64,000 nucleotides of DNA from Echinococcus granulosus (lineage: Eukaryota; Platyhelminthes; Cestoda; Cyclophyllidea; Taeniidae), in NCBI RefSeq assembly GCF_000524195.1, contig NW_020170431.1:388268-452267 (forward strand), read 5' to 3'. Below the pieces are notes generated by a model, which was not told where the DNA came from, searched no databases, and saw only the letters and a list, made by a program, of their open reading frames with translations. Position numbers and translations under genes: made by a program. Position 1 is the stretch's first letter. Every line of letters begins with the position of its first letter. Below are positions 12,901 through 27,900 of the stretch, one piece after another.

Positions 12901-15900
12901 GACTTACCTTCAGCCACCTCGCTCAGTTGCACATCTAGTGTAAAACTGCCCAAGCGGAATTCCTCACTGCCCGTATAGCAGCTGATGGATAGACAGCCTT
13001 GGGTGCAAAGGAAGAGGGGTGAGGAAAAAAAAGTTGGTTAAGAGGTGTGTCAAATCCTCCCTCGTATTCGAAGCAATCGCCTCTAAGTTAACGGTAACTT
13101 ATTCAATTTTTCAGAAGCAGTAAGCATAGTATTTGCCGTGGTTGGGAATTTCAGAGTTGGTGAAAGTGAGTCTTGCGATATAATTACGAGGGGTACACAA
13201 AAAAATCCTATCGTTTCCACTGTATGTCTGTAGGGTGATTGGGTGTGGTCCTTCTCAATTGATAAAATGGGGTTGTTTATTTGCTCCACTTATGATTACA
13301 GGCAAAAAACAACGGAAATTGACAATACACACTGCATATGGACACAAGGAAGTCACAACAAATACACCATGTAAGTGGGTTTGTAGAAGTTAATGCCACA
13401 CCAGCGGCACTACAGAAAACACACATAAATGACGCCTCGACCGTCTTAGTTAAGCCCGGGAGCCACAAATACTTAGTATGTGTACTTCATCAGGCTTTGA
13501 GAGGTAAATGATTGCACCAAACGACCGTGCAAACAGATTGGGTGAGCTTAAAATAATAAATTGGAGTTAGGACAAAGTTTGGGAGCAATTGCGTTTTTAT
13601 TTATTTTTGAAAAGCAATTTAACTGGTCGAAAGGAGTCTAGTAAAAGTTGGCGGTACATGGAAACAGGAAAATATTTTAGTTTGCAGTGATCCCTGTTTC
13701 TTCGAGATTCTGATAGAGTATGTACTAAAAGGACACATTTTCCTTACTTTTGACCAAAAAAGCATGCTAAACCTATTTGACAAATGAGACTTGGCTAGTA
13801 TAAATGATTTTGGTTACCACACGGGTAATACATACATATGTGCGACCCCAAAAGTGATAAATCGTTCAAATATTTCCTGACATAAGCAGCGCAGTTGCTC
13901 TTCAAATATATGTATCGCCAAGATAAAGAATGTACAACATTTGCGTGCCAACCATTCAATCAGCATTCGACGCGAACAACAGTAATGAAATCACATTAAC
14001 TCCATGGATTAATCTGCACTCTGCTTAAATACAAAATTAGTAGCAAGTGAAAACTTGTTTGTAAAAAAAAAGACAAAAGACAAGAAAGGCATAAATGACA
14101 AAAAGAGAGAGTTGTTTTCTAATAATAAATGTTAAGTACCACTTTGGCCATCGCAGCCCAGACGAGAGAGCAGGAGGGAAGTGTTGATATCCCTGCCGTG
14201 TAGTGGGGGCTGGAAAAAGATAGACATCATTGCGCCAGCTGTTTACGAGTAGTGAAGATGCCTCCTCCGTCCCATTACGCCCCAAAGTAAACAGTGGTTC
14301 ATTGTACCCTACCCTCTAAATATTGAGGCAGATGATAAGTGGGACAGGGAAAATGGCAAAAAGGTGTCACGTGGTGGGAAAGGAACATTTTGCTTAAAAA
14401 TAAATTTAGTTGCTTTTTTTATTCCCGGTCAGTTAATGCAGATGACAAGAGCTGCCGAAACACCCACGTATATCAGCTCTTCTCCACGTACACACACACG
14501 CAGTGTTTAATTTGCTTTGAAAAATACAAACTCGTCTATAAGAAGGTCAATCTTCAATAAACAAATGTGCTGCCCGTGGGGCCATTTTCGCTGTCAACAT
14601 CACATTTTATAGGCAGAAGGCATGATATTCAAATGTTAAAAAATAGACGATGAGTCAATAAAGCAGGTGTCCACTCAGGAGACTTATCATTGACCGAATG
14701 GATGGTTTATTTCAACTAGCCAATGGGAATGCATCAAGAGATAAAAGAAAAATCAGGCGACCAAAAAAGACCTGTCGAGTTTTCGGCAGAGCTCCATGCA
14801 ATACCTTGCCGTGGCCAGTGGGCAATGGGCAGAGCCACGCCTTTTTGTGCAGTATCTAGCCCACATATGCATCGGCCTACCAGTAAAGCAAACCACTGTC
14901 CTCTCCGCTACCCTCCTCTCATTTCCTACCCTCCTGCACTCCGACCAACTACATACCACTCTAATCCAAGCTAAGTTGGTTGTTTCATCCACCATCCAAC
15001 TCCCTAACTCCCTCTCCAAGCTGAACAGAGGCTTACTACTTTTCATTTTATATGCAGTATCTGGTACACGGATATCATCCCTACGCTCCTTAAAATAATT
15101 CATTTTCACCTACAACTACAGCATCAGCTAGAAGGCTAGAGTTGTCATCCATCCTCCCCAAATACGTATCTCTTGCCGTGCATCAAGTGGTAAGTGACAT
15201 CTCACCTCACCACTTAATGTCACCTCATCTGGTGACACTAAAGCAGCCCAAAATACCACCAATTTGCTCTGCACATCGTTCGTGTGAAATAATCCCTTCT
15301 TAACTGGTTCGCTGACTAACTGATAAGAAACGACTTTTGCATCCCCATGTCTGTTACGCCAAACAGTATTTCACTGATAATGCCCACATGACCTACTCGC
15401 TAACCAACACGCGCTCCACTTCATCCCCACAAGCCAAGACAAACCTTCCTTTATTTATGAGTGCGTGGTGGACTGAAAACGCGATTGTTCAACAAGATTT
15501 GATCACGTGGCAAATGCCAATCACGACCAAGATTTGCTGCTCTAACAGACAGGAAGTCGTGTCTGTTTTTTGTGCCCCCAGACACTGGAAAAATGGAATT
15601 CGTATCAAGAATTAAAAATTGTTTCAACAAATGAAGTATTTTAAGGAGTTTGCAGTAATTTTTCGAACAGACCGCACGAAGTCACCTACAGTGCTGGTTT
15701 CGAGACCTCGCATGGCTTATAACGCCTTCAGGGGTATTTGGCGCTCTTCCATTGGTGAAATAAGTCCGACATCTTTTGCGCTTCTCAGTCGGTCAGGGTA
15801 ATTCATAATTAGGGTCTTAAGGCCCGGTTCCCGCTTATTTTGCTTAAAGCCACGAAAAGCCCGGATACATGGCTTTTCAGCACCAAAGATTGCAATAAAG

Positions 15901-18900
15901 ACATGGGAAGGACGAAATGCCGCGAGTTTGAGTGCACATAGGCATGCAAGTATTCAAAACAAAAGGAAGACAATGGAGAATTGGCATTGGGCTGACCCAC
16001 ATATATGTGCTTTGTAATTCCTACACATAACCACTAGCAGCCATTTCCCAGGTTCCTACAACCTACAACAAGGCATTAGCTCCCACTGTTACTACAATTG
16101 ATGAATGGACACGCTTCCTACATTTATGCCCGATGACTCCTTCAGAGGTATCTGAGGCACTACAGTGGATAATGAAGGGCAAACAAACAAACGATTTCTG
16201 GATGATTTATACACCTGTAGAACACAGGTAGGATCAAACGGTCATATGGTCAAAAAACATTCTTCGACACTAGTTTTTGGCTGCAGGCTAAAAACTAATT
16301 TAGCCGCTCAACTTACAATAAGGCATGTTCGCATGAAGCCATGCGTTGTTCTCGCCCTTTGGGCCCTTTGATGGGTATAGAGGAGGCCCTCCTTCCGAAT
16401 GGCAGTGAAAACAAGGGAATCATCTTGGGGAACGTAGGCGAAGTCCCATGCTCGATGCCCACCAGAGCAGTCAACCGCGAGGTGAATGGCACCACCGTCA
16501 GAGATTGGGCAATCATTTTCAAGCGGCAGGAATTCAACCGCCAGGAATCTTGTCTGGGAGGCAGAAAGAGAAAGCACTGACCCTAATCAAGGCTTTCAAA
16601 AGCCCTTTTTTACCTCTAAATGTGTTTCAATACACGCGTCATCAGAGTCACATATATGTGACGCATAGATTTTGTAACCTCAGTCTCGCGTCACAAATAG
16701 ATGACAAGTGTTCTTTAACAGTTCTTGATAGGTAAGTAGTTGTACCAGATCCTGTGCCGTAAACATGGTTGATTGGACTCAAGGCAAAGGAGTTTTCCCG
16801 ATCTACGAATCACTACTTATTCCAGATTTGAAATGTTACAAACACTTTTAATAGGAATTTGATGGCAATTATTGTGAGATTGGAAAAATAAGATTCCAAT
16901 AAATAGATTTAACTTTAAAGCTACTGTGTTCTTCAAAAAGGCTCCCACCGATACGAAGGATGAATCACTTAAGATCCAATCACACCCAAGTGGTATACAA
17001 AGACTGCGATTTAAATCATTTTTTATGAAAAGGCATTTTAATGCTTGAATCCACTCACAGAGCTTGCCTCAGATTGTTCAAAGCAATTTACAAAATAGAA
17101 AAGTTACTTTTTGACTCTAATCCACCCAAAAGGGAGGATTGTAAATCATTTTACTAGTTCTATGTATACTGCCCAACATAGCAGATAGCGCGTCAAAAAT
17201 TTGAAAAAGAAAAAAATAGAATTAGAAGATAACATCGAAGAAAGAAGGTTAAAAATTTCAATCCCCAAGTTTTCTCTCCCCCCCCCTTTACTTCTATCTC
17301 CCAATCACATCTGTGAGAACTTGAAGAATGCTGACGATGGCGCATGTTTTTGCAGAGTGGATCGTGATTCAGTGCATTGTTTTTCTTCAAACTAAAACTT
17401 TAAATAAGTAAAGCAAATTTCATTTTTTTTAATTAGTCAAGACTTCCTAATACAGGTGGATCGCAAAAGAAGTATGGCAATGACTTTAACGTGCCACGAA
17501 AACTCTCGAGTGAGAATACTGACTAACGCAAGTTGCCATGGTGGGGAAAAATAATTCAAAGGAAATTTTAAACCTTGAGTAGATAAAAATTTCCAAGTAC
17601 TGTAGCACTTTAACAGAGACGGCTGATCTTTCTGCCAAAAAAGGGGGCTAAAAAACTCGAAAAAAAGGCATAACATTGTGTCACCCAACAATTAGACAAG
17701 CTTGAAAGAATTGCTTCGAAGAGCCGAAAATGCTGACTCGTGGACAATGCACAATTTGACTTTAACGTACAAATAGATTAGCAGTCCGAAGTAGTAACGG
17801 AAAGGAAGGTGGAGAAAATTCGGCGGTTAATTCGTTCGTTCTTACTACTTTTTGATCACTTACAGTTTGAATGTTACATTTACTCCTTGTCACAGGAGAC
17901 GATGAAAGTTTGTCCCAAACTAAACTGTGAAGATGATTGATAAACATTTGTTAAAAAGAAGTTGTTGCTTTCAAAAAAGAAAAATTTAGCAACTTCGCAA
18001 TGACAAATGACGGAAAATTTGACCAGTTTTTTCAAGTTTCACAATCTCCTATCATCGTCTTAATTTTAAGTTTGATAAATTGATGGAGGAAATATCCTCA
18101 ACTAGTTTCAAAATTTAGTATTTTTAGTTGGCATTAGCTAAGAAGGTTTCATGGAACCCATTCAATCCACTGCAACACCGCTATAACTACAAGTAGGAGT
18201 AAAATTTGGGCACCTTATACACCGCAAATTCGGGGTACGAAGAGCGTTCAAGTCAAATGGGGATGTAAGAAAGTGGAAAATTGCACTTTTTTTCAACAAA
18301 ATCTATTTTTACAGTTAAGTATTTCAGTGTCAACTAATTGGAGGGTAGCCTTGGCCAGACCACCTCAGAACCGAGAATGGTAAATCTACATGCATATTAT
18401 CTCAAAGTGAAAAGATATTTCCAAATTTCGTCTCAGGGAAAGATACGATTCCGAAAATTATGACCCTCCCTGTCAAACGGCTCCTTCAACCTACTGTAGT
18501 TAAAAGCAATAAACTACCAGAATGCCTATTGTATGGCAACCTTGGTGGACGATTCATCCCTTGTTCAAGTTCTTTACATGGACAGGTGGCAGGCATTTTA
18601 CATGCTGGCTGACTTTCGACAGGACTGACGGTTGAAGTAGTTGGTCAGGATTGACATTTTGCAGGCACACATTCAACCGTCTTTGAGGCGTTTGCAACAA
18701 TCAAATGTGTCATGCTACTGTGATTGAGCATTCAATTCCTCGGATGAAAGAAACAGTCCAGTAAGGTAGTCTGCCTACAATAAAATGGCGTCATCCAGTG
18801 GTCACCTAGGTGGCAAGATCATTCTGTCACTCGTGGATATTATTGGGATCCCAATCTCATCAAATACATCACAGAAAATTAAACACAGATTCGGATGTGG

Positions 18901-21900
18901 TGAAAACACCTTTTTCCTAATAAAGTCCAGCCTGTTCCATCGATCGGAGTTGTGTGCAAAGTTGGACGAGGCATAACAACCGAGATGGATTAGTGGAACA
19001 TGCATGAACTAGTCAGTTGAATACTCTAGACAGTGACAGTTATTCATTATGAAATGGGAACTTTAAAAAAAAAATGGACTAATAAACCATGTAACTTAGA
19101 TTGCCAACAAATCAAGCTGCAATGCTACGAAGTGTACACTTTGCATAAAAAGTATCAACCGAAGCCAACATCATCGAATTATGTTACTCTTCTTATCTTT
19201 ACAAAAAAGTTGGCCATTTCTAAGATCGGGATTGGAGAATATTTTAAACCATAGCGCATCTAACTCCACGCACCATCACATGCCACAGTAAGAGCGTATC
19301 ACAGCCTATGGTCAGACAGGCAGGGAGAGGAGAGAGGGGACGGGGAGGGGCTGGGGAGGGAACACCTGGAATTGAATAGGGAACTCCTCAAATCTAATGA
19401 AAGGCAGCCTAAGCAAACATTCCAACAAGCAATTCGGTAACAAGAGAAACCTCATGATTCGCCTGGATGAGCTGCTGTCTTTCGAAAAGGAGACACAGCA
19501 GAGAGATTGGGGGAAAGGTAATTCAGGTTATTTGAGAATTTTGATATTTGAAGTGTAACAGTAATGACATTTGTTTTAATTATGCCAACTCTGAGGCCAT
19601 CTATGCAATCAGTCCCCTAATCTCTCTCTATAACGATAACAAAACGCCATGAATCTACCGTTCAGTCTGTTCTTTAATCGGATAAAAGCGGCAAAGAATC
19701 AACAACAACGGTTCCTAACACTTTTTATGCAATACTGAGAAATTAAAAGATCAAGCACACCAGAAAGGTACTGATTAAATGGACAAAAAAAGAGACTGGG
19801 GTTGTGGAGAAGGGGTATTTGCGCAAAAAAGTCGCGCAATTGCGTGCAATAAAAGTGGACATAAAGGTGTCATACACCACCCGGATTAGCATTCTGGGTT
19901 GCTCTAAAATGATTAACCTCTGATGTTAGTCGCAGTGACGGTGTTGCAGTTTGCCGCGACACAGAAACAAAGACTACACAAGAAACTTCCTTTTTTGAAG
20001 GTGAAGAGACTTCCAAATTTAATTGTAGACATAAGTCTAGTAGATCTTAATTAACATACCTACCATATCCTCTTTATAAGTTGTAATACGACCACAAAGG
20101 TTTTGTAGAGATTCCGGTAGAGCTCCATGCAATATTTTGCCATAGATAGTAGGTACTCGACACGTCTATGCCTCACAATGCAGTGCCTAGCTCACGTATG
20201 CATTAGTTTACCAGCAAAACAATCCACTGCCCTCTCCACTACCTTCCTTGCATTCTCTACCCTCCTGCGCTGCAACCAATTCCCATGCCACTACTTCAAG
20301 CAAAGCTGGTTGCCCCATCCACCAGCCAACTCCCTAACTGCCTTCCAAAACTGAATAGAAGCTTACCACTTCTCCTTTGATATGCGGTATCCGGTACAGG
20401 GATACCAACCCCGCGTTCTATGTTTCATGCTCCAAGTCCTTGCGGATTAAACAATGTGTTTACGCCTACGGTAACAAGCGAAAGCCTAAAGACGTTGTCC
20501 AACCTCACCAAATGTGTATCACATGCCAAGCATTAAATGATGACATTAAATAAGCCTGAGAAGTCACTAATTCGATAAGCAATTCTTTTGCGTATTTTAT
20601 GATACCCTGTCATTAGGAAAGGGTCTTTTTGTAACTACCTAATCGACTAACTTACTGATTTACTGATCAACCTGCTTACTTGCGATGAGAAACAACCTTT
20701 GTATTACAATATTTGTCACACCAACGAGCGTTTCACTGATCTCGACCACACCGTTCACACTCTTTAGGCTCCCACCACTTCATCACGATCTGATTACTTG
20801 GGGAAGGTCGAACAATTACGGGTGAAATTCATGTACAAGATATAACACTTGGAAGATAACACAATAGTTCATACCAAAAAAAAGCTAGCTGTGAAATGAT
20901 CTCTTAGAGCATTTTATGATGGGAGGGGTGAAGATGCTCTCTCATCCTCATACTCTTTCTCCGCAGTGATGATTTTTGGATACAAAATAGACCAGAGAGT
21001 TGGAAAATAGAAATGAGATAGTGTTAGAGATGCTTTGGGCTAGACTTCATGTTTCTAGGGCCAAGGCATTGCATAAAAGTAAAAATCAAGTGTATCGGGT
21101 TGGAAAGGCATCATGGACGACAGTTGCGGTTCTTTCATCGAATTAAAAGTTTTCTATCGCCATTTGGTTTTTAGTAAAAAAAAATACTACTACTGAATGC
21201 CGCACACAAACCGATTTTTGAAGGGCTTGTTAAAAGAGTAAAAGGGTTAATAAGGTCTACAACATAATTTGGGCCCTCAGAGCTACGCCCAAACTCTCTC
21301 CTAGCTCATGTCTGTGTCGCCACTTCCTGGCCATCTTTCCAAGTTATTCTCGCCATTGAGAAAGCAGAGAAGCCCCATTTTTTCAAGTTTTCCTAATTTT
21401 TCACTCTTTTAATCGAAATAAAAGTACTTGTTCTTTAAGTGTGACAACAACTCGCTAAGCCGTGGCATCACGACGTCGTAAGCCGTTACGAAAAAGTTGG
21501 GGATTAGTAAAAGTCGCCCTGATTCAACGAAGCTTTACTAATCCTCCCATGTCGTCGCTCACTGCAAATTTAGCCATCTAATCAGATACCTTTTGCTGTA
21601 CGACGTTTTCATACGGGCGTAAAAATACGTTAAATAACTAGGAAGAGGTGTTATACTCTTCTCAAGGGATAAAAGGGTGTCGAGTAAATATCACCACGTT
21701 GTCAACACTGCAGTGCCCAGGTCACCTCTGACGAGGTTACAAAGTGTGGATGCACGGAAGTAGTCCTATTGCACACCACAACTGGCCTCCGTGACACCAG
21801 TGTGGAGGTCTAATTGTAGGTGGCCGAAAGAACCCGCGAAATCTACCAGGTGATAGGGGCAATAAGTTTGTTTTGTTTGGCAGTTTCATCATTAAATGTA

Positions 21901-24900
21901 TCGTAAATCCACTTCAGTCTTCTAATCATACCTACATTACTTCTTGGCCATCTGAGAGTTGATTTGTGCCCTTTTATCAACTTGGTATTAGGGAGAGGAA
22001 GGGGGAGAAAGGAAATGAACTCAATGCTGGCTACTGCCCCGAATTGCCAACCAGTCCGCATTGTTCCATTTTTAACATTAATATGCATTCACGCTCACTG
22101 TTGAAATGGGAGAATGGAGGGTGAAGTAGAGTACACATTTATAGTCGGAGAAACACTTAGGTGGTTATTACTTTAGTAAATGTCCGACGCCAAAAGCCCG
22201 ATCTTCGCAACTGAGTGTTCCTTGGCTCTGACCGCTCTCTTGCTCTGACAGACACCAAACCTTCGAACCTGCACCGCTATTGTCACGACACAAGGGATCG
22301 ACCAAACAAAACACTGAACAGGGCTGATGAACGTGATTTGATGACACTATTCGATGGTGCGTGTTTTGGCTGTCGCTTCTGTTGGACTTGGAAGGCTGCA
22401 CCATCACTTATTTTCTATTAACAATCTGTAAGATGAGTGTTGTGGTAGCGTTATCTCCGATGGTACTAGAATTTGTCACATTAATCAATCACGGAGGTGG
22501 TGGAGTGGAGGAAGGCTTGAGTGTGGGTGGCACGAAGAGAACCCTGTTTCCCATTGATGTGATGTGTGAGTCTATTTATGCGGGATTGGAAATGCCCACG
22601 CAAACACACGTCCTTCCTTCTGTTGCCTTTCCCATGAAGTGTGTTAGTCGTGACACTTTGAGTGACTGCTACAAGAACACTTTCAACCACCACGATGGTA
22701 AATGATTAAGTTGGAATTGAGTGCGATGAAGTGGCAACGTCTGATGGTAGTGGTGCAGCTTGTCTATTTTGATAGGGTTGCGCCTGTCAAGTCTTTTGTT
22801 TGCACTGTGATTGTCAATTGCTATTCTGAGAGACAAGTACCTTAAAGTAAGATGAATTTGGATGCGAGCGTTAAATGAGGCACAGCTCTTCATAACTTCG
22901 TCCAGATGTCACGCCTTCTTCCTAATTTGTTGCCCTTTTTAGCACTACCTAATCGTCTCTACTCTGGCTGCACCGTGCTCTAATATCATACGAAAGCTAG
23001 GAGATGATCAGTTAAAAAGTATCATTTAATCGTTTTGAATAGGCATAATTACCTATCGGAAGTACAAAGCTCATGGCAAAACGGTAATCGCGCTATCCCC
23101 TTAAAAGCAAAGATTCTTCCTTCTTTCTTTTCCGCCTTGTGAGCGATTTAAATACACTTCAACCGCGCAGAGCATTCAAGTCAAAGAAGACTTCGCATTT
23201 TGTTGCTTTACAAAGACATACGGCTATGTTGCTACTATACAGCGCATTACAAGGCGGCAATTATGTCGTAGACCAGGTCACACACTGTTGGCCAGGAGGA
23301 CTGGCATCAGTGATAGGTGCTACCATTCATTCAACAGGGTGAACTGACGAGCCAAGTTTCTTGTCAACGGAGGTAAGAAACATCGCATCAAACGGTCGTT
23401 CCTATCAACATTCAGGCAGCACACTGAAAGTCTATCTGATCCCAGACGTCTGATCAACCCATAATCTGTTGTATAAAGAAGGTGTAAAAAGACGTCTCTT
23501 TTTTAGAAATGGTGAACACAGCCATTTAGAAAAGTTAGCTACTTCGAAAAACCAAAGCAGGCTGGGTGCTAAGACAGCTTTACGTTTTTGATCTGTACAG
23601 AAGAGTTGAAGGTGTATTTTGGCATGAACAGGATAGCTCGCTAAAAGTGGCAAAGCTTAACTATACAATTTCACCTCAAGGGTCAGAACTTCAGCACCGA
23701 TGAGGAGATGTACCAGGCTACCATATGGTATTTCATCTGCAATGACAAAAGGTGCATATTTGTCATGGCAGGGGAAATACGTCGTAAATTAAATGTGGTT
23801 TTGATTCCTTAAACCCTGACCACTACTCTCATAAGTATTTAGAAGGGTCTGAAACAGCACTGAAAATACGGGGTAGAATTTCCACATCCGTTACAGTTCA
23901 CTAATATTAAGCTCTTCACACCAACTCTATCCCATCTCCTCTAGTCCTCCATGGAATATTGTGACCAATTAAAGACGATTCCAAAAGTGAATTTTACATA
24001 ACTATTCTGCAAGAAGGAAGTCGTCAAGTTCATCTCCATCCTTTTGAGGAGGTGGAGATAAATGAGGGGTATGCAGACAAAGCAAGCGAAAGAGTTCACT
24101 CAAACACAATATATTTGGTAATGCAAGAGCTTTTCGCCGCAGGATCACAATTTTGTAACAGGAAGAGGCTATGTCAAAAATGGGGAAAAAAGTACTGCAG
24201 GAAAAGCCCTAACAAAGTCCCTTTTGCCCACATTTTTGGCTTTAAAGGCTTGAACAATGTTGTCAGTGAATGGGGTGCTTTAGATTCGTAGGGATAAAGT
24301 CTTCCTCAAAGTGTCGGTTAATTTTTTTTGCTTAAAACTAACCCAGTCTACAATCCCACAAAGTTGCTTTTCTCTGTAGGTTTAGTGGATTAGGCGAGGC
24401 TTTCAAATTAAATCGATACCTTTCAATTTAAAAGGTACAAGGTAGTATAATTTTCAAGGAGTGTGACCTGCATTGGTTTTTCCACGCAAAATCATACTGC
24501 ATCCAGACAAACATCTGAAAAGCAGCTTTGTGGTAGGGAGATTTGCCTATACAATTGAACCATCTCAGAACAGCAGACCTGTCATGGTATGGAGTGTGCT
24601 AACTTTTAAAATCGGAAAGGCTTGCGAAAGACAGTGCTATGTTCACCATTCGACGGACGCTTATAGGTTGGCTAGGCGTCCGGGATATGAAGTGCCTTCT
24701 ACATGCCGGTCGAATGTTCACCAGAACAACTCTCAAGACTGTGGCTGAGGAACAAAAGTACCACGGCCGTGATCGTCCACCACACTACTGTGCTTGCAGT
24801 CGTCTGTTGATACGAGTAGGCATCTACAGATTAGATGGTACACCTTTGTCCACAAAAAGCTTCGCCGCTGTTGCATGCACTCATACATCTCGTGGATTGC

Positions 24901-27900
24901 AGCGACACTAGTCAAATCATAGCCATTAACAGCTTTTTGTCACCTATCAAAGTCACCCAAATGGCTTTGTGTATTTTCAGTTGGGACAAGAAAGAGTAAA
25001 GGGGAAAAACGTCTGGGCAACCTGCTAAATCGTCTCTGACACAATCCCTGCCGTTAAAAAAAATGGATAAGAAATTAGTTACAAGCATTTGGTATTCTCT
25101 TTGATTCATTATCCACTGGCTAGACATAATTCATGAGCATGATTAGGTAATGCTTTCAGACCAGAAAGTCATCCTGTCGACGATGAAGCCGCTACCCGGA
25201 GGCCTTCTCCTGGTATGTCAAAAGGCTTTGTTACTATTTCATAGTAAACATGATTAATTACAATTAATCTTATATGATTCACTACAAGTTTTCCTTGCTT
25301 GCACGAACTGACTTTGCATATTCGAAATCTCGGTGAGCGGGAACCAAAAAATTGTGGATTCGCGATTACCCACAGCATCAAAGCGTAATAATATTCTGTA
25401 GGAAAAAGAAGATCTTATTTTACCAGTCATGAATGAATGTAAAGTAAAGGAAGGTAAGTATCATGCGCAAATAATCCTTTAACTTGGGAACTGCTTTGAT
25501 GTAGACGCTTAAAATGGTGGAAAAAACAAGAGCGCTTTCCTTACTTTCCAAAACCTAACTGCATGTTTTTGGGTGCTTCTTCCTTTTCGTAGTAATTTTG
25601 AAGGCAATTTGAGAAAATCAGAAGCTTTTAACCCTGGGATGACGTAAACTAGTTTCTTCCGGTTGGTGGATCCCTGCTTTGACGGTTCGATTGCATCAAA
25701 AAATTGTCCAGTTCTCCCATAACAATGGATCAAGCATCGAAAACAATCTGTTAGACGACTGCACTCATACTGTAACATCGACGGTTACTTAGGCAATGGA
25801 CTGATACGGTGCAGTGAATATGACGGACCCAACAGATCCACAGCCTCTTCAACTGTTGTTCTTCTGCTTACAAGACCTAATATCCGAACTCCCTCGCTAT
25901 TCCCCGTGACTGCAAATGTAGATGACTGGACGTTCGGAGCAACTTACGTTCATCAGATCAATGCAATCACCTTCAAACTCCTCGGGGCTTTCAGAGAAGA
26001 AAACTACTCCCATGTCGAGGGAAGTAGCTTTGCGTTCCAATCACCCCTTCTATTCACAATGCTTAGCATATGGAAGAAATACAAGGGGTACTTCTTTCAC
26101 TGCTAATAGATCATTATTGTTGGAATACTATTTAAACCTGAGCTATATCCCATTAGTACCCATCCCATATGCTCTGAAGTAGTTCATGTTGCAGATAGTC
26201 CAGTTGTAAAGTTCAAATCATCTGTTGGGAAAAAAACTGCATTCGGAGGTAGTAAACTTAACATTTGACTCAAAACAGACCCATAAAGGAAAGTTAAGGT
26301 TAAACTTTAGAGAAATTATGTAATCCCGCATCTAGACACCATTCAGTATGTTATCGGACTGAAGTGCTTTACATTCCCCATCCCAAAATTCACTGCAATA
26401 TGGTTAGACTATGGCTAAACTATTAGATCGTGCACCATCTAAATCTGTGCTGAATATACTTGATTAGTCTCCATAGTTGTCCACCTTAGCCACCGCCCAG
26501 ACTACCTGCTATCCGCCAGAATAGAACTTCTCATTCCACCTTGATTTCCAATTGTCCGTAATGGTACATTGATTCCAAGACGGACCGCACGTTCAGGATT
26601 GTTTAAACGACTCAGGCAAAACTTTTGAAAGGATTCAAAAAATTAGTTTCATGGTAGAGCAATTAAGGAGACTTATAAACATACAAATTTAGTTAGCCTA
26701 GCTTTTGCCGACATCGCACAGTATCAACTCACCGACAAAAATCCCAGCGCTAGAACCTCTCCAGAGGGAAGGCTCGCAAAAGACTCGATCCACGAGAGGT
26801 GGGATGGTTTCAGTACCTGATCTAGTAGCTGTAAACCAATTTTGGAACCACCCTCAGTGATGAGAATTCGCCATCTTCGCACCCTTCCATGTTGACGTCC
26901 AGCTGTCAGAACGATAGCCTGGTGAAGAATTGTGATAGAGGTCACACCCTCTCTCCCATGGCAGTGTTCAAGAGACCATGTGGGTTGAATTACTGTTGAA
27001 TTCTAGAAATTCAAGGGAAGAAAAACAACAGAGAGTAGTATATGTACCTATAAAACTCAAAGTATTCTCACCCTATTATATTTGCCTTTGGAACGGTGAA
27101 GACAAGAACAGAGGGTCAATTAAATGATCATATCTGGATGTTGTAAAACCATATTTTCTTAACAAATTGGTTGTCCATTTGGATTAGGCTAACAGTTTTG
27201 AACCGGAGGTTGGCATGGTCACAAGTCTTGGCATAGCACAATGTGATTGCGTGCAGAAGGTGCCAGGAACAGCTCAAAAGCGTCCGCATTGGCGTGATGG
27301 TGATGAAGCACTGCGGATGTCCAGTTGAACACATCAAGAATGGAATTAACGCCTACATGTGTTCGCAGAGACAGAAGAATACCGGTTGTGAAGATTACAA
27401 GAATTGTCGGATTTATCATTGTCTTAATTTAGGGTAGGAAAGTAGATTACAAAGAAACTGCTGACAGAAAAGTACTAACACAACTTCCATGAACATTTAC
27501 GCTTTCCAATAGGAAGGTGATTCAACAATCACAATAGCAAGGCTTGTGTCAGTCAAGAATGCTTTCTCAAAACCTATCGGGAATGCGAAATAAATGGCAT
27601 GTTTTAAACTCTCAATAGTAACTAAACAATCACTTCTTTCATTTTTAAGTTAAAAATTGAATTAGCTGACACATTAGGTAGTAAATTAATCTTTTGACAG
27701 CTTGTCTGAATTATTTACTAACCACAAACTCCTCGAAGGTGGGATACGCTACGAGGATGGTTACGGTTGTGGTGTCTATTTAGAAGTACCCAATCCATGG
27801 GAATTCTGCTACAAATAAGTTGCCAGCCTTACTGAAAGAATTTATAGCAATATTTTACCATTTTTATAATGCGACTATAAACATCAGGCCAAACACTTTT

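Larger units (their letters stand above)
10184..12907 (-). other. WDR6 intron 14 (2.7 kb, contains the assembly gap)
   Basis: GT-AG intron between exons 14 and 15. No nested gene seen. It holds the 100-N gap and, directly to its right, an inverted partial copy of the repeat at 22200-22505. Confidence 0.8.
14210..16316 (-). other. WDR6 intron 12 (2.1 kb)
   Basis: Intron between exons 12 and 13, about a third of it occupied by the first copy of the ~0.7 kb direct repeat (14777-15515). No nested gene supported. Confidence 0.75.
16554..26732 (-). other. WDR6 intron 11 (10.2 kb)
   Basis: GT-AG intron between exons 11 and 12. Contains palindromic repeat copy B, a G-quadruplex-like tract, the second copy of the 0.7 kb repeat and the 22.2 kb repeat. 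Short open frames on both strands look random, with no family recognised. Confidence 0.75.

Noticed and set aside
14753..15109. 118-codon minus-strand frame and 100-codon plus-strand frame over the same bases
   Set aside because: They lie in a diverged repeat; the homologous copy at 20108-20805 does not preserve the same long frames, so coding constraint is not supported.
22240..22290. GGTTCGAAGG on the minus strand as a tRNA-gene B box
   Set aside because: No matching A box or cloverleaf could be drawn at the required spacing, so neither a tRNA nor a tRNA-derived SINE is supported.
26993..27003. Alternative exon 11 acceptor TTTCTAG ten bases upstream
   Set aside because: Joining exon 10 (phase 1) there puts the reading frame into a stop within 12 codons; CAACAG at 26993-26998 restores the conserved frame.
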